From Ditylenchus dipsaci (taxonomy: Eukaryota > Nematoda > Chromadorea > Rhabditida > Anguinidae): a stretch of DNA of 64,000 nucleotides. Both the position numbers and the translations under genes were made by a program. A model generated the notes under the pieces. That model saw nothing but the letters and a program-made list of their open reading frames with translations, did no database searches and had not been told where the DNA came from. The stretch spans positions 3,119,673 to 3,183,672 of the forward strand of contig SADC01001204.1 in the NCBI GenBank assembly GCA_004194705.1. Reading direction: 5' to 3'. This document shows positions 23,701 to 36,281 of this stretch, piece after piece. The number at the start of each line of letters is the position of its first letter. Positions within the stretch are counted from its first letter, which is position 1.

Positions 23701-25485
23701 CTATGTCGCACTGGTACACCCTCAAAAAATTGGTAACTAATATTTATTACAATTACAGTCAACTCCCGATTTAGTGTACACCCTGGGGACCGGCTCCAGT
23801 GTACACTAAATCGAGGGTTCATTCTAGTCATTTTAATTAACAGCCGGCCAAAATGATTTAATCCAGGTGTACACTAAACCGAGATGTTCACTAAAGCCGG
23901 TGTACACTAAATCGGGAGCTGACTGTACTTAAAACCGGTCTTGATAAAAAAAATGGTAGCTAAAATTTAAAAAAAACATTCCAAACTCTCATAATTTTGT
24001 AGCCTTTTTCCATCTTTTTTAAGAATATAGTCGAACCTGGATAAACAGACACCCCAAAAGTTCGTTCCCCAGCTGGTCCGACACTTTTTTAGACCTCTTT
24101 TTGAACGTTTTTCAAAGAAGGGCATTTAAAATGTCCGCTTTTGGCTTTTTGTTGTCCCGCGTTTGCTTTTTCTGTCCGCTTTTTTAAATTTTAAAGAGAA
24201 ATGATTTTAAATTTCCGCTTTTGGCTTTTTTCTGTTCGCTTTTTCTTTTTCTGTCCGCTTTTTTGAAAGTGTTCGCTTTGTCTAGAAGTGTCCGCTTCTG
24301 CTTTAAAGTGCCCGCTTTTGGCTGAAATGTGTCCGCTTTTGGCTGAAGCGAAAGATCCGAAAGCGGACACATTTTAGCAAAAGCGGGCATTTTTCAGCCA
24401 AAAACGCACGCTTTTTAGCCAAAAGCGGACACTTTAAACTAATAACCGGAGACTTAAACAAAATCGGACAGCAAAAAGACAAAAGCAGACAGAAAAAACC
24501 CAAAAGCGGACATTTAAAATAGTTTCTCTTTAAAATTCAAAAAAAGCGGACAGAAAAAAGCCAAACGTGGACAACAAAAAGCCAGAGGCGGACGAAAAAA
24601 GATTATCCGTTTTTTAAATTCTGTTTTGACAATCTGGTGTCGAATGTCGCAAGGATGTCGATTTCGCCGATCGTTTTTCAGAACCCGAAAACTTTTTCTC
24701 TAAAAAGCCAAACCGCGATAAACGGGCACCCATTTCAGAAATATGGTGCCTGTTTTTCAAGGTTTCGCTTTTTAGAGAAAAATGTTTTTTGGATTTTGAA
24801 AAAACAATCGGCAAAATCAGCATCCTTGCGTTATTTGCGATGATAATGTCAAAACAGAATTGACAAAAAAAAAAGTATTCAAAAAGAGGTCTAAAAAAGT
24901 GTCGGCTCAGCTGGGGAATCAACTTTTGGGGGTGTTCGTTTATCCTGTTTGACTGTAACAGAACTCCCTGCGCCTTATACAAATATCTTGCGTAAAATAG
25001 TATTTTTTTAATTGCAGGACTACCAATGACTTTAGTGCATGGAGCTCTTTGACGAACAACATAATTTTCAGCAATGAGTGTGACAGCTCTGTCAAAGCAT
25101 TATTGATTTTCAGAGAGTATTTGTGGGAAGCTTGGCCTTTGATATTGCACATCTAATAACCATATGCACTGACAACGATACACGCAACTATTTGGAGACA
25201 TTCATTCTGGACTTTTACTACAAAACTTTTGCAAAGTTGCTGAAAGAAAAAGGCCACCAGATCAAATTTACAGTTGACCAGGTACATGCAACCTACCGCT
25301 TATGCAAAGCTCATTTAGTCCATGTTCTTGTCAAATACATGTCTACATTTACCTCCATCTTTCATGCTTCCTGTGACAGCACTAAAGCTAAAACCAGATC
25401 TAAGTGCCTGCTTGAGCAGGTGAAAGCACTGCTATTGGAAGCTAAAGAAATCTTGCTGGAGGACGCTCCAGAGTGGCTTACATAG
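17747..25485 (+). CDS. CHK-like (DUF1679, ecdysteroid/choline kinase-fold) protein
   Basis: Plus-strand exons: 17747-17890 (MALNSTRLTEDQSSIISNFS), 19045-19164 (VENIGKDMGFNSTVFKLTIY and LPLTVVVK, the family's GKGF-S and VVKI region), 19229-about 19440 (EQIHNNECEFYKQFAGREII, PMPEIYF, then DLTRVGHISSRTLNL), 23643-23732 (SITDLLKHLRKTKSIEFLNY) and 25018-25485 (LPMTLVHGALWTNN, AIIDFQRVFVGSLAFDIAHL and the C-terminal helices to EDAPEWLT). The catalytic loop is HGALWTNN where the family has HGDLWxNN; IDFQ keeps the metal-binding Asp. At least four one-base indels break the frame (for example near 19377, 25052 and 25097). TTTTCAG directly precedes the start. This family is strongly expanded in nematodes; substrates are mostly unknown. 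The exon 3 donor is uncertain. Confidence 0.8.
18280..18515. mobile_element. Palindromic MITE, CCGCCAATTC family, in CHK-like intron 1
   Basis: AAAGGGCCATTGCCGTCTCC with CCGCCAATTC at the left and AATTGGCGGGGAGC with GGTGGCAATGGCTCTTT at the right. Palindromic, without coding sequence. Confidence 0.7.
18619..18762. mobile_element. ACCGTATT-type MITE, cassette AATAAATAACCC
   Basis: TACCGTATTTATTCTAATAA at the left and TATTAGAGGAAATACGGTA at the right. Its body (CTTTAAATTGTCAATCAAAA) is shared with the element at 48798-48954, whose cassette differs. Confidence 0.75.
19445..23640. mobile_element. Transposon-filled 4.2-kb intron of the CHK-like gene
   Basis: Contains in order: ACCGTATT-type element 19701-19951; pogo-like palindrome about 20036-20430 (cassette ATAAGATACACC); ACCGTATT-type 20523-20769; a GCGCTACTGTAATATACC poly-C element 21066-22060 that includes the shared core 21575-21835; CCGCCAATTC palindrome 22275-22470; pogo-like MITE 22961-23145 (TA-flanked, cassette GATTAACGAACCC) abutting ACCGTATT-type 23146-23541 (cassette GAGCGCCC). 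No host exon is supported inside. Confidence 0.7.
23756..23925. mobile_element. pogo-like MITE, cassette ATTTAGTGTACACC
   Basis: TA-flanked CAGTCAACTCCCGATTTAGT to the inverse at 23925. The cassette TGTACACTAAATCG occurs three times in the right half and once at the left. The CTGGGGACCGG motif after the left cassette is shared with 5466 and 22961. Confidence 0.8.
24029..24955. mobile_element. Large pogo-like palindrome with nested GTCCGCTTTTGGCT array
   Basis: Left end TAGTCGAACCTGGATAAACA and right end GTTTATCCTGTTTGACTG, the body with GGTCCGACACTTTTTTA as in 5561-5990, cassette GGATAAACAGACACC. The centre contains inverted tandem arrays of AAAGCGGACA / TGTCCGCTTT units (about 24115-24600). 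It sits in the last intron of the CHK-like gene. Confidence 0.7.
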
Positions 25486-25499
25486 CTTTCAGACTCAAG

Positions 25500-26020
25500 T
25501 CCTTGTTTTAAAATTGATTGTAGAAGACCTGTCAGAAAAGATCATTTTTGAACTTTTAATTTTTTCTCTCTGTCTTGCTTATAACTCGCAAATTATTTTC
25601 ACTACTATTATACAGAATCTTCAGTAAAACTCATAAGATTGCATTTGTAGAGTAAATTGATTAGTGAAAAGTTTAGGAAACAAGCAAATTTTAAAAAAAT
25701 AAATGTGAAACTAGAACTTTCACGCAAGGTCAAACTCAAAAATTGTTTAATTTTTGATAAAATCAAACTAAAATTTTCCCTACAAGCGAACATCTTTAAC
25801 CCGACGCTACTTTTAACTTTTGACCCCTATATCAGCAATCAAATCCCTAGGATCCTTTAATTACCTATACTTTTTGTTTGTTGCCATGTGCATGAAGTCA
25901 AACATGTTATAAATTATCAACTTTTTATTCATTAGAAATAAAATCAACAACAATAAAATACATTTCTACAAACATTTCTGTACAATTTATAGAAAACATA
26001 ATTTATGTAACTAATATTTA
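25500..26020. other. Intergenic 3'-3' gap, nothing recognised
   Basis: AT-rich sequence between the CHK-like stop and the HSP70 stop. Two overlapping 60-codon frames on opposite strands lack recognisable features. Confidence 0.5.
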
Positions 26021-26025
26021 AAGCT

Positions 26026-27942
<1,917 letters not shown>

Positions 27943-28026
27943 AGTTGGAATAGTAAGTTAAATACAGTAGGTAATAATAGTAATTGTTAGCTTGGTTTGA
28001 ATTGAGGAAAGGAAGTGAGGGTGTGC

Positions 28027-28034
28027 TTATATAC
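28027..28034 (-). promoter_or_regulatory. TATA box of HSP70
   Basis: TATATAAG on the minus strand, about 85 bp upstream of the start codon, between the coding region and the nearest heat-shock elements. Confidence 0.75.
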
Positions 28035-28060
28035 TGTTGGGAGGCAGTCTTTCCATCCCT

Positions 28061-28120
28061 TTCTAGACCATTCCACACTATATGTGCTATTTCTCTAGCC
28101 GTCTAGCCGTGTTTCTAGAA
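28061..28120 (-). promoter_or_regulatory. Proximal heat-shock elements of HSP70
   Basis: TTCTAGACCATTCC begins at 28061 and the perfect palindrome TTCTAGAA is at 28113-28120 with more nGAAn units beside it. Inverted nGAAn pentamers are the binding site for HSF trimers. Confidence 0.7.
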
Positions 28121-28162
28121 AGGAATAGAAACGTCTTTTTCCTTTTCTCTTACGGCCTCTTT

Positions 28163-28362
28163 TGCTTTCTAGAAAGATCTCGCAGGAAAAAAAGGATATA
28201 CTGCTAGAGAAAGAGTATTTCTACTGCTTTCTAGAAAGATCTCGCAGGAAAAAAAGGATATACTGCTAGAGAAAGAGTATTTCTACTGCTTTCTAGAAAG
28301 ATCTCGCAGGAAAAAAAGGATATACTGCTAGAGAAAGAGTATTTCTACTGCTTTCTAGAAAT
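28163..28362 (-). promoter_or_regulatory. 62-bp tandem repeat array, each unit carrying a TTCTAGAA heat-shock element
   Basis: Three identical 62-bp units (28163-28224, 28225-28286, 28287-28348) plus the first 14 bases of a fourth. TTCTAGAA falls at 28167, 28229, 28291 and 28353. Each unit also has GAAAGAG and TATTTCT half-sites. The array is 220-420 bp upstream of the HSP70 start and should act as an HSF-binding enhancer. Confidence 0.8.
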
Positions 28363-28432
28363 TTCCAGGGTTTAAATTCTTTTTTTTGTGCAGCATAATT
28401 TCAGTTATTGTTTAGTAAAACTTATGTGTATA

Positions 28433-28904
28433 CAGTCAAGTCTCTCCTTAACATACACCCTCACGTTCGCTCCCGCTTAGGGTCCGACACTTTTCAAGCA
28501 TATTTTTCGATCCCATTTTTTCAAATTTTTGCCAGTTCTGTTTTGACAGTCTGGCCCCAAATATCGCAAGAATTCTGCAACGGTTTTTTTCTTCTGCCAT
28601 AAATAGTTACTTTACAGGGAAAAAATTGCGACAAAAAAGGTATTTTCACGACAGCAAAAAAGTTTGCCCATAACATACACCTGTTTTGAATTAAGATGTA
28701 TGTTGAGGTTTTTGATCTTCAAATGCCAAAATCACTGTTTTTTGTAAAGACCATCGGCGAAATCGGAATGGTTTTGACAATTTAGGACGAAACTGTCAAA
28801 ATACAACTGGCAACAATTTGAAAAAATGGGGTTGAAAAAGTATCAGGTCCTAGGTGAGAACGAGATTTCGTGGTGTTTGTTAATGAGAGAGAATTGATTG
28901 CAGT
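28433..28904. mobile_element. pogo-like palindrome, cassette CTCCTTAACATACACC
   Basis: CAGTCAAGTCTCTCCTTAAC start; right end GAGAGAATTGATTG, decayed. The body (GGGTCCGACACTTTTC and ATCGCAAGAATTC) matches 5561-5990. The cassette reappears at the centre (CATAACATACACCTG, 28670-28710). It lies directly beyond the HSE array. Confidence 0.75.
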
Positions 28905-29648
28905 TATAATAAAAACACTAGAAATGAATTTATGACAGCATTGTGATACTTTCTATGGCTCTATGCTTAGATAGCATACACGCAACTATATTCATGTTCA
29001 TACACGTAATACCAATGTTGCTTTCTATGATGAATAAGGCGAAGAAGTGAATATGATAAAAAATATATACGAAAAATCAATTATCGCGTGAATTTCAAAA
29101 AAAAATCAATTAATTCGGGGATCCCTTGTAGGGGTTCGCCACAATTGAATTGAAAAGTTTGGCTACGTAGCCTCTTGCTCGGTTGGTTTCCAAATATTTT
29201 TTATATCTGGCATTCTGATCTTTTCTCGTGTTTTTACAATATTTTGCGGCTGCAGTAGAAGATTCTTGATCATACAGTTTTTTAGAAGCCTGTTTTAAAA
29301 TATCTGTTTATAGGAATTTAAATCGTTAATCTTATACCTATTTTTAAAAAAAGCTCATTAAAACTGACAAAATATGTGTCACAAATCGCACAAAACTTCA
29401 CACCCTAAAAATAAGACAAAAACAAGTGTTTTGCCCAGCAAGCCAAGCTATATCAGTATAAAAGAACTGGGTTATTACTGATAGCTTATCAGTCATTATC
29501 CCAAAGCAAAAAATGCCAGCAAAAAAGTGTGAGAATCAAATTTTTTTGCTATTTTTCTGTTTTTGCAGTTAGTGCATTTGAGTCTGTCCTAAAATACACT
29601 GGTCTACCCTTCGTCTAAAAACCAAAGAGCGTCCCAAAGTGTAAAAAC

Positions 29649-29846
29649 TAGGGTTGTACAATGGGAATATTCCCGGGAATATTCCCGGGAACATTGGGAA
29701 TATTCCCGGGTTTCCCGGTATTTTCCCCTATATGGGAATATTCCCGGGAATATTCCCAATGTTCCCGGAATATTCCCAATGTTCCCGGGAATATTCCCGA
29801 GAATATTCCCGGGTTTTCTATATTTCCGGGAATTTCTACAACTCTA
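29649..29846. mobile_element. hAT-like foldback element with GGGAATATTCCC units
   Basis: TAGGGTTGTACAATGGGAAT at the left, inverse TTTCTACAACTCTA at the right, filled with GGGAATATTCCCGGG-type units. The flanking octamers GTAAAAAC (29641-29648) and ATAAAAAC (29847-29854) agree in 7 of 8 positions. Confidence 0.75.
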
Positions 29847-29907
29847 ATAAAAACCGAAAAAAATTAAAATTCCGCATTTTTTGTTAGCACTTGCTTATTG
29901 GCATTTC

Positions 29908-30400
29908 GACGCTACTCGTTTATACCCCTCCCAAAAGCTACTCGGTTTTACCCCTCCCAATAATTTTTAGGGGTATCTAAAACCATACTTTTTAATATAA
30001 AATAGCCGGTATTAGTAACGGCTTGGCCCTGAGCCTAAGCCTAAGGGCCAAAGCCTAAGCCAAAGCCTAAGGGCTAAGCCTAATTCCGAAGCCTAAAAAT
30101 TATTGGGAGGGGTAAAACCGAGTAGTTGTTTTTGGGAGGGGTAAAACCGAGTAGCGCCGGCATTTCTAATTTGCATCGTTTGACTGTACTCATTCAATCT
30201 TTATCTTTGATTATCATACTTGTTAATGCAAATGAAAATTTGGCAAATTCAAATGCGCGCGGACACTTCTCTTTTGTCTCACACTCTACTCTTTGGAGTT
30301 ATTTCGAGCGACTCAAAAGAGTACAGTGAGAGATGAAAGAGAAGTGTCCCGCGCGCATTTGAATTTGTCAAATTCTCATTTGCAACGACAAGTATGGTAC
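29908..30400. mobile_element. Two adjacent palindromes
   Basis: 29908-30163: GACGCTACTCGTTTATACCC to the inverse, centred on GCCTAAGCC repeats. 30170-30405: palindrome with TCAAATGCGCGCGGACACTT and its inverse. No coding sequence. Confidence 0.6.
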
Positions 30401-30409
30401 TTTAAAACT

Positions 30410-30950
30410 CAGAAAAGTGTAAATGACTATACAGACAGTATTAGCCATTCAGTTGATATTGTCATCATGTTATCCTAAACATCAAGCCCAATCTGAGAGA
30501 GCAGGCTCTTCAATTGATGAATCATATACAAGTAATTTTCTTTTCTAATATCAAAATAATATTTTGTTGAAAACTGGCCTTGCGATGTATAGGGTGTCTA
30601 ATAAAAATTGGTTTTTTGGCATTTTTTTTGCTAAATTTTGTCAAAGGCTTCCGCGGACAGGTGAAACCCCGAAAATATTTTTTGTGGTTTCTGAAATAAT
30701 TTATAGCTGAAAAAATTTTAAAATAAATTAAAAATATTTGATGGGCAGAGATAATATATCGACTGTAATATTCAAATAGTTTATTTATTTTCAACAGAAT
30801 GTTTTGGCAAAAATGTTCTTCTACTTTATCGTGTTTCTTGGTTATTTTATTTATGTAAACCTTTTTATGTAAAAATTAGCCGACCAAAAATAAAGATATT
30901 CAGAAATAATCAGGAAAAACAGGCAGGCACACATCGGAGCTCCTTAACTT
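30410..30950. other. Intergenic, nothing recognised
   Basis: AT-rich. A 90-codon minus-strand frame (30522-30794) is basic and Lys/Ile/Phe-rich without motifs, so I do not support it as a gene. Confidence 0.5.
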
Positions 30951-30964
30951 CCAGTCTAAGTGTC

Positions 30965-31215
30965 TTTGAATCCACAGGCCGGTTGGTCTTCACGGGTTGC
31001 GGTAGCAGCACGACTAAGAGAAATACCATCCATTAAGAATTTAAGAGCAAAAGCAAGCCAGTTTCAGATCCAGCGCCAAGGTCAGAACATGGTCCGCTAG
31101 ACTCCACATCACGGTTCACACAGATCATGCCATTCACCACAGTTTGAAAGTCCACTCCACATTCTTTCAGTCCCGCTTCAGTTCCGATCAACACCCGAAT
31201 ACTACTGACGGGTCT
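30965..31215 (-). pseudogene. Possible chymotrypsin-like serine protease fragment without the catalytic Ser motif
   Basis: Minus-strand codons read IRVLIGTEAGLKECGVDFQT and VVNGMICVNRDVESSGPCSD with LGA after it. This resembles the trypsin-fold segment C---F-----N-MIC------GPC-GDSGGP, with SDLGA in place of GDSGG. A shifted frame continues MDGISLSRAATATREDQPAC, like the LDGITSWG---C segment. No His or Asp triad region is seen upstream. It could be a decayed paralogue or exons of a protease homologue; the match is from memory of the fold. Confidence 0.3.
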
Positions 31216-31439
31216 TTGCCAGCTTGCTAAAGCTTACGGGTTTTCTTCCAACAAGCTCATCTAAATTAATCGACATTGCATTAGAAGAACGAGAAATGAT
31301 ATCGTATAAGTGCAATAATGGCAACGATTTTGTTTGAAATCGAGGCTCTGCTTTTTCTGGTAATAGCAATATAATCATTGATCCCTTACACAAATATTTT
31401 CAAAGAAGAGCGCATTTCCAAAAGATAAAAGTTCACATA

Positions 31440-32640
31440 TAAAGTTGTTGTTTTTCCGATGGGCATTCATTACGACTCTGTGTTTTTTTCATTATATTTG
31501 CTTCCTTTTTTACGAAAGATATATTGCGCGAAAAAATAGAAGAAACTCAACAAAGTCATTTCCTATAAATATACTTTTCTTATTTGAGTATGGCTGTTAG
31601 TGGTTCAAGTAAATGTGCGTTTGCTGCATCTAATTTTTTCAAATTGAATTTTCTCAGAAATGTTTCATACCGTGTTTTCTCTAATAGTAACCCTATGGTC
31701 GTGAAATAGTCATATGATCGGTTATTTAATACAAAATGACAGGTCATTTTCCTGATTGCGGTCATTTTTGGTCATTTCACGTTTTTTGAAACTAGCTAAC
31801 TTTCTTTTCAAGACAGTCGCCATGTTTCGTTCGCTGAATTTTGCTGCCTCATGACTGCTTTTTCCCTTAGTTGCCTTGATTTTAGATTGCCATGTCACTG
31901 AGGACGACAAAAAACAGCACTATACATAGCTTCTTAGAGTTGACTGTGTAGCGAGAGTTGACTGTATAGAGATTTGGCGATTTTTGCGAGTTTTACCAGC
32001 AAAATCTTTGGGATCAAGATCCCAAAGAGATCACGACTCCGTGCACATCTCTAATTATTTACATTCGGGTGTCGAAAACTGATACTCTTTGCAAGCAACA
32101 TCTTAAATTGTGAAACTGACTAAAATTGTGAAACTGACGTCATTTTAGAAAAATAACCGGTTATTTCGACAACCCTAAGTAGCCATTTCTAAATTAAATG
32201 GACTATGAAATTTGCTGAGCACAGCAATTTACGAAATTCGAATTCATGCGGGCCAACCTAATTTGGTAATAACCTCATCGAAAACATTATTGACCAAATT
32301 AGGTTTTTTCGAATTTGGTTTAAAATTTCGCAGATTGCTATGCTTGTCCAGTTTCATGGTCTTTTAAGTGGTGTAAAACTTTCTCTATTAATTAACTTTC
32401 GATCTCTGTAAAAAGTACCTGTTAATGTTTCAAAAATTTAAAAGACACTTTTTATAGAGTTAGTACAGCTCATTCCGCACCCAAAAATCTTCAGATCAGC
32501 GTCAAAATTTTCTGATTGTTGTGGGTTTGAAAAATAAGGTGGCCGGCCGCGTTATTAGAGGAAATACAGTGAACTAAACAAGTTATTAACTCGTTGATTT
32601 AACAACTAGAAAATACATGTTGGGGGGGGGGGTATTACTT
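31440..32640. other. Intergenic with degraded repeats
   Basis: Contains AACCGGTTATTTCGACAACC at 32155 (end of a hAT-like element whose partner is not clear), an imperfect palindrome 32195-32385 around CCAAATTAGGTT, and an ACCGTATT-type right end at 32560. No gene is supported. Confidence 0.4.
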
Positions 32641-32680
32641 TGAGCTTTTGAAGCAGGATTATTTGCAGATCTTCATATAA

Positions 32681-35650
32681 ATGAACCCTCCAGAAAGTGG
32701 TCTTCTTGCTGCAAGAACAAGGTTTTTGCTACTAATAATTGTGGTTCTCTGTCTAACTATAAACTGGGCAAATATATTAGCATTCAACTTTACAGTGGTA
32801 CGTATTGTTAAATCATAGGCTTTAAAGGAGGCGTAAAGGCTACTTGGGTTTAAAAAATTTGGTCTCGGTGGCGCAGTGGGTAAGCGTTTGTGTTATACAC
32901 TCCGTATCATAAGTATCACCGCACCCATACTTTGTGATATTTTAGCGATTTTTGACTACAAGTGAGCAATGTTTCATTATAACGAGATACCTCTAGACGA
33001 AAAAACATGTTCTGGCGCAAAAAACCGAGTTGGAAAACGCAAGAAAATAATTTGTAGCTGAAAACATTGAAATCAGGCGTTTCATAAATATAATCGCAGT
33101 TCGGTTTGTAATGCGCCGCTCGATATTTTTATTTATTTTAAAGCAGATACACATTTTGGCATCATATTTTTGGTTCGACTGTATTTCGGCTACAATTTGC
33201 TAGGTCAAAGCTAGGTCATTTTTTGAAAAGTTATGATCATCAACATAAAAGCGTCGATTCCTAGTCAAAAGGATAGACCAAAATGATGGGCAGGTTCGAT
33301 CTCACCGGATGCAAGCTATTTATTTTGGCTCGTTTGACCGATGTCTAGGGGTATCTGGGGTCGCTGATTTCGAATATGGCGCTAAAAAAGTCTAATTTAC
33401 ATGATAAACGGGCCAAACAAGCCAAAATAAATAACGTGCCACCAGGCGGGATAGAGCCTGCGCACTATTTTAGGCCACAAAAACACAAACGCTTATCCAC
33501 TGCGTCCCCCAGGCCGAATTTTTCAGCGCCAGTAGCTTTTCCATTCATTTGAAAGAAACAAAAATTAAGCCTATTTACAACTCTTTTAGATATGCATGAC
33601 TCCAAAATTAGAAGAAAAACAATTGTCCAACAGCACTAATTTTTTCAACTATGAATTTTCTAATGCTCAAAAAAGCAGAGCAATGGTAGCTGTGGCAGTT
33701 GGCGCTTTACTAGCCAACATTCCTGTTGTGACTATGATCAACTGGTATGGCCCTAGATATTTGTTTACTGCAGTTGGATTTTTCGGAGCTGTAGCCACCG
33801 CTATGATACCCACTGCTATTAAGTTGGGCTTCAATTGGTTTTTGGCAGTTCGGTTTTTGCAAGGAGTAGCCTTTGCCGGAGATATGGCCACATTCGGACA
33901 TTTCATCTCTTACTGGACTTATAAAAAGCAATATGCTTTCTTTACAGCTACTTTATGGTGAGTTGGCCAAATTCATTTGGTTGAAATCGGAAAACAAAAT
34001 TTCAGCACTTATGTAGAGCTAGCTCCTGTGTTTACTAACCTGTAGCTGGTATTAATTTTTTGTTGGTAAAAATAATCAGCTGTGTTTTAGGACTGTTTTG
34101 TGACTCTTCTTTTGGTTGGCCTGGAGTCTACTATTTCCATTCAATCACCACTATAGTTTTGTTTTCTTTATTCTTCTTGTCCTACAGAAATGACCCCGAC
34201 CGGCACCCATTTGTAAATGACTTGGAGAAGAATAAAAATATCTAGAGGTAGAGACACTGAGGATGAAAATGCTAAAAGAAACGTTCCTTATAAGTAAGTG
34301 AATGGAAACAAATGACTGCACACAGTTGCTTTTAGACAAATTCTAACCTCTCCAGCGGCATGGGCAGTGTTTGTCGGGGCATTTGAAACTATGTGGGCAT
34401 CAATCTGTTATTTCAGTTCACACCTACCTACTTAAACAAGGTGTGGGTTTGTTTGATTAAGTTTTATATACAGTCAAACTTCGATATAACGCACACCCCC
34501 GATATAACGTACACCTGACCTGGTCCCCAGGATGTACGTTATATCAAACTTTGACTGTAATTTTTCTTAGCAAATGCCTTAAAATCCTAAAATGGGTACG
34601 AGTTTCGTAGGTTTTGCGAAGTTTTCCAAAAAAAGCAAAAAAATTGAGATCAATAATTCTAATCTACTTTTTCATTTTAACTATTGATTCTCCTTAAAGT
34701 TTTTGCAACAGAAGCTGGTCGAATAAGACAATCTATAAATGCCTAATCTAAAAACGACAGCACTTCAAGTACACCCCTACACAAAGATTAAAAATTCCGA
34801 ATTTGGCGCTAAAAAAGTGTGGTGGTAGAGAACTCATACTTTTTGAGGGTCAACGGCTAGAGAACACATACTATTTGGGGAGGGGGTGTATTCACTTGAA
34901 GTTTTATGCTATAAACCTCTATAATAAAAGTATACTTGATTGCTTTTTTTGTTTGACAAACTTTTTTCAAGTCAGGAAGTAAAATATATAAAGGTAGCCC
35001 TGCCTAAAATTAATAATTAATAAAATAATCGCCATCAATTAAATGATTTTCAGTCTTTTGAGAATAATTTATAAAACCTACCATATTTCAGGTACAAAAC
35101 TTTGAAGTGTTGGAAACTGGTCTTTAGGAGCTGTTCCCCACTTCTCCAAGGATTTATGAAAGAATTTTCTGGTTTCACAAACGACAAGATTTCGTCCAAA
35201 ATCATGAGTGAGACATTCAAAACCAAGCTTTACAACTCAATTGCCTTCTTTCTGTTTGTTTTATTTTTGGTAGTCTTGTCTTTTATACCCGCAGGCTCTG
35301 GTCTAACGGCAATGATAATATTGACTGCTGGGGCAACTCTATTAGGTTTCAACACAGGAGGCTTCTACAAATCAGGCTCCCTTATTTCTGGGCCATATTC
35401 TCCGTTTGTGATGGGGCAAGTCTCGAATGCTCTGACTCTGGCAATGTTGGTTACCCCTTTGATTGTCAACCCACTCACTCCAGACAACACCAGACAACAA
35501 TGGGCACTGGCTTTTTATGCTGTAGCTAGTATAATGGTAGCTGCAATATATTTTATGTATTGTTTGCAAGCGCTGAAACGCAGCCTTGGGCAGCTCAAGA
35601 ACATTTTAAAGAAAAAGAAGTGGGAGTCAACAGTTTCAAAATTCCTTTAA
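32681..35650 (+). CDS. SLC17-type anion transporter (major facilitator superfamily)
   Basis: Six plus-strand exons: 32681-32797, 33590-33957, 34006-34048, 34091-34293, 34336-34440, 35092-35650. Exon 1 is helix 1 (RFLLLIIVVLCLTINWANIL). Exon 2 has helices 2-4 with FLQGVAFAGDMATFGHFISY. Exons 3-4 read APVFTNPVAG and LFCDSSFGWPGVYYFHS, then YRNDPDRHPFVND. Exon 5 has VPYKQILTSPAAWAVFVGAF and FQFTPTYLNK. Exon 6 holds VQNFEVLETGLLGAVPHF and helices 8-12 with NTGGFYKSG and YSPFVMGQ. These are SLC17 (sialin / vesicular glutamate / phosphate transporter) signatures. Single-base indels occur near 34039, 34236, 34413, 35133 and 35155. The stop TAA overlaps an AATAAA at 35649. Intron 1 contains a tRNA-headed palindrome. 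The substrate cannot be told from sequence. Confidence 0.88.
32850..33520. mobile_element. Second palindromic element with tRNA-like heads (in transporter intron 1)
   Basis: Left head: TGGCGCAGTGGGTAAGC A box at 32870, separated from its B box GGTTCGATCT (33295) by an insertion of about 380 bp. Right head on the other strand: A box ACGCAGTGGATAAGC and B box GGCTCTATCC (near 33455). Inverted bodies carry ATTTATTTTGGCTTGTTTGG. Same plan and body as 16966-17290. Confidence 0.65.
34471..34557. mobile_element. pogo-like MITE, cassette GATATAACGCACACC
   Basis: TA-flanked CAGTCAAACTTCGATATAAC to the inverse, with a second cassette copy (CCCGATATAACGTACACC) and the CTGGTCCCCAG centre. Inserted in transporter intron 5. 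Confidence 0.8.
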
Positions 35651-35659
35651 TAAAAAAGT

Positions 35660-36280
35660 TTCGATGCTGAAAATGTGAAAAGAAAAGAGAAAACAAAGTG
35701 GTGATTGTCATATTTATATATTTTTGTTGTATTGTCAATTAATGTACAGCTGCTATTTTAACAATTTTATTGACTGCGATCTTTGTTAACGCAATTCCTT
35801 GCGGATCCAAAAAGAGTGAGATAAAATATCCCCTCCATTACCATATTTTCGGTTTACGAGTGCTTTGCCGTAGCCTGATCCCTAAGTACCAACATTTTTT
35901 TGTTAACTGAGGATCTAGTTCGAACAATATTGAGCTCCATTGCTGCGAAGTGTGAAGCAAAGCTATGATATTGAAATTTTTATACAATAAAACATTGGGC
36001 TCTATATGTGTTCGATGGTCTTCAAGCTTCAAAAAGCGTGTTTGAGTCTGTTTTAACATACGCTGACCTACCCTTACCTGAGCATGAAGTTCTAAGCAGT
36101 TACAACATTTTGAAAAAAAATTGTGTCAAAAAAACAACTGGGGAACAAACACTTTTTCGATTTTTTTTTCGCGAAAAACCAACAGGGGGAGCAAGGCATA
36201 TTTTCGGGGGGAACCCTCGAACACATATAGAGCCAAGCATTGTCTACTCATGCCAAATACTTTTTATTCTCGAATTTTTA
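35660..36280. other. 3'-3' gap with TAGGCCAGCG repeat debris
   Basis: Between the transporter and receptor stop codons. 36020-36200 holds a degraded copy of the palindrome family with ACATACGCTGACC and CAACAGGGGGAGCAAGGC. Nothing else is recognised. Confidence 0.4.
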
Positions 36281-36281
36281 T

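Noticed and set aside
24184..24503. Lys/Pro-rich frames at 24.2-24.5 kb
   Set aside because: They are translations of the AAAGCGGACA array inside a pogo-like palindrome.
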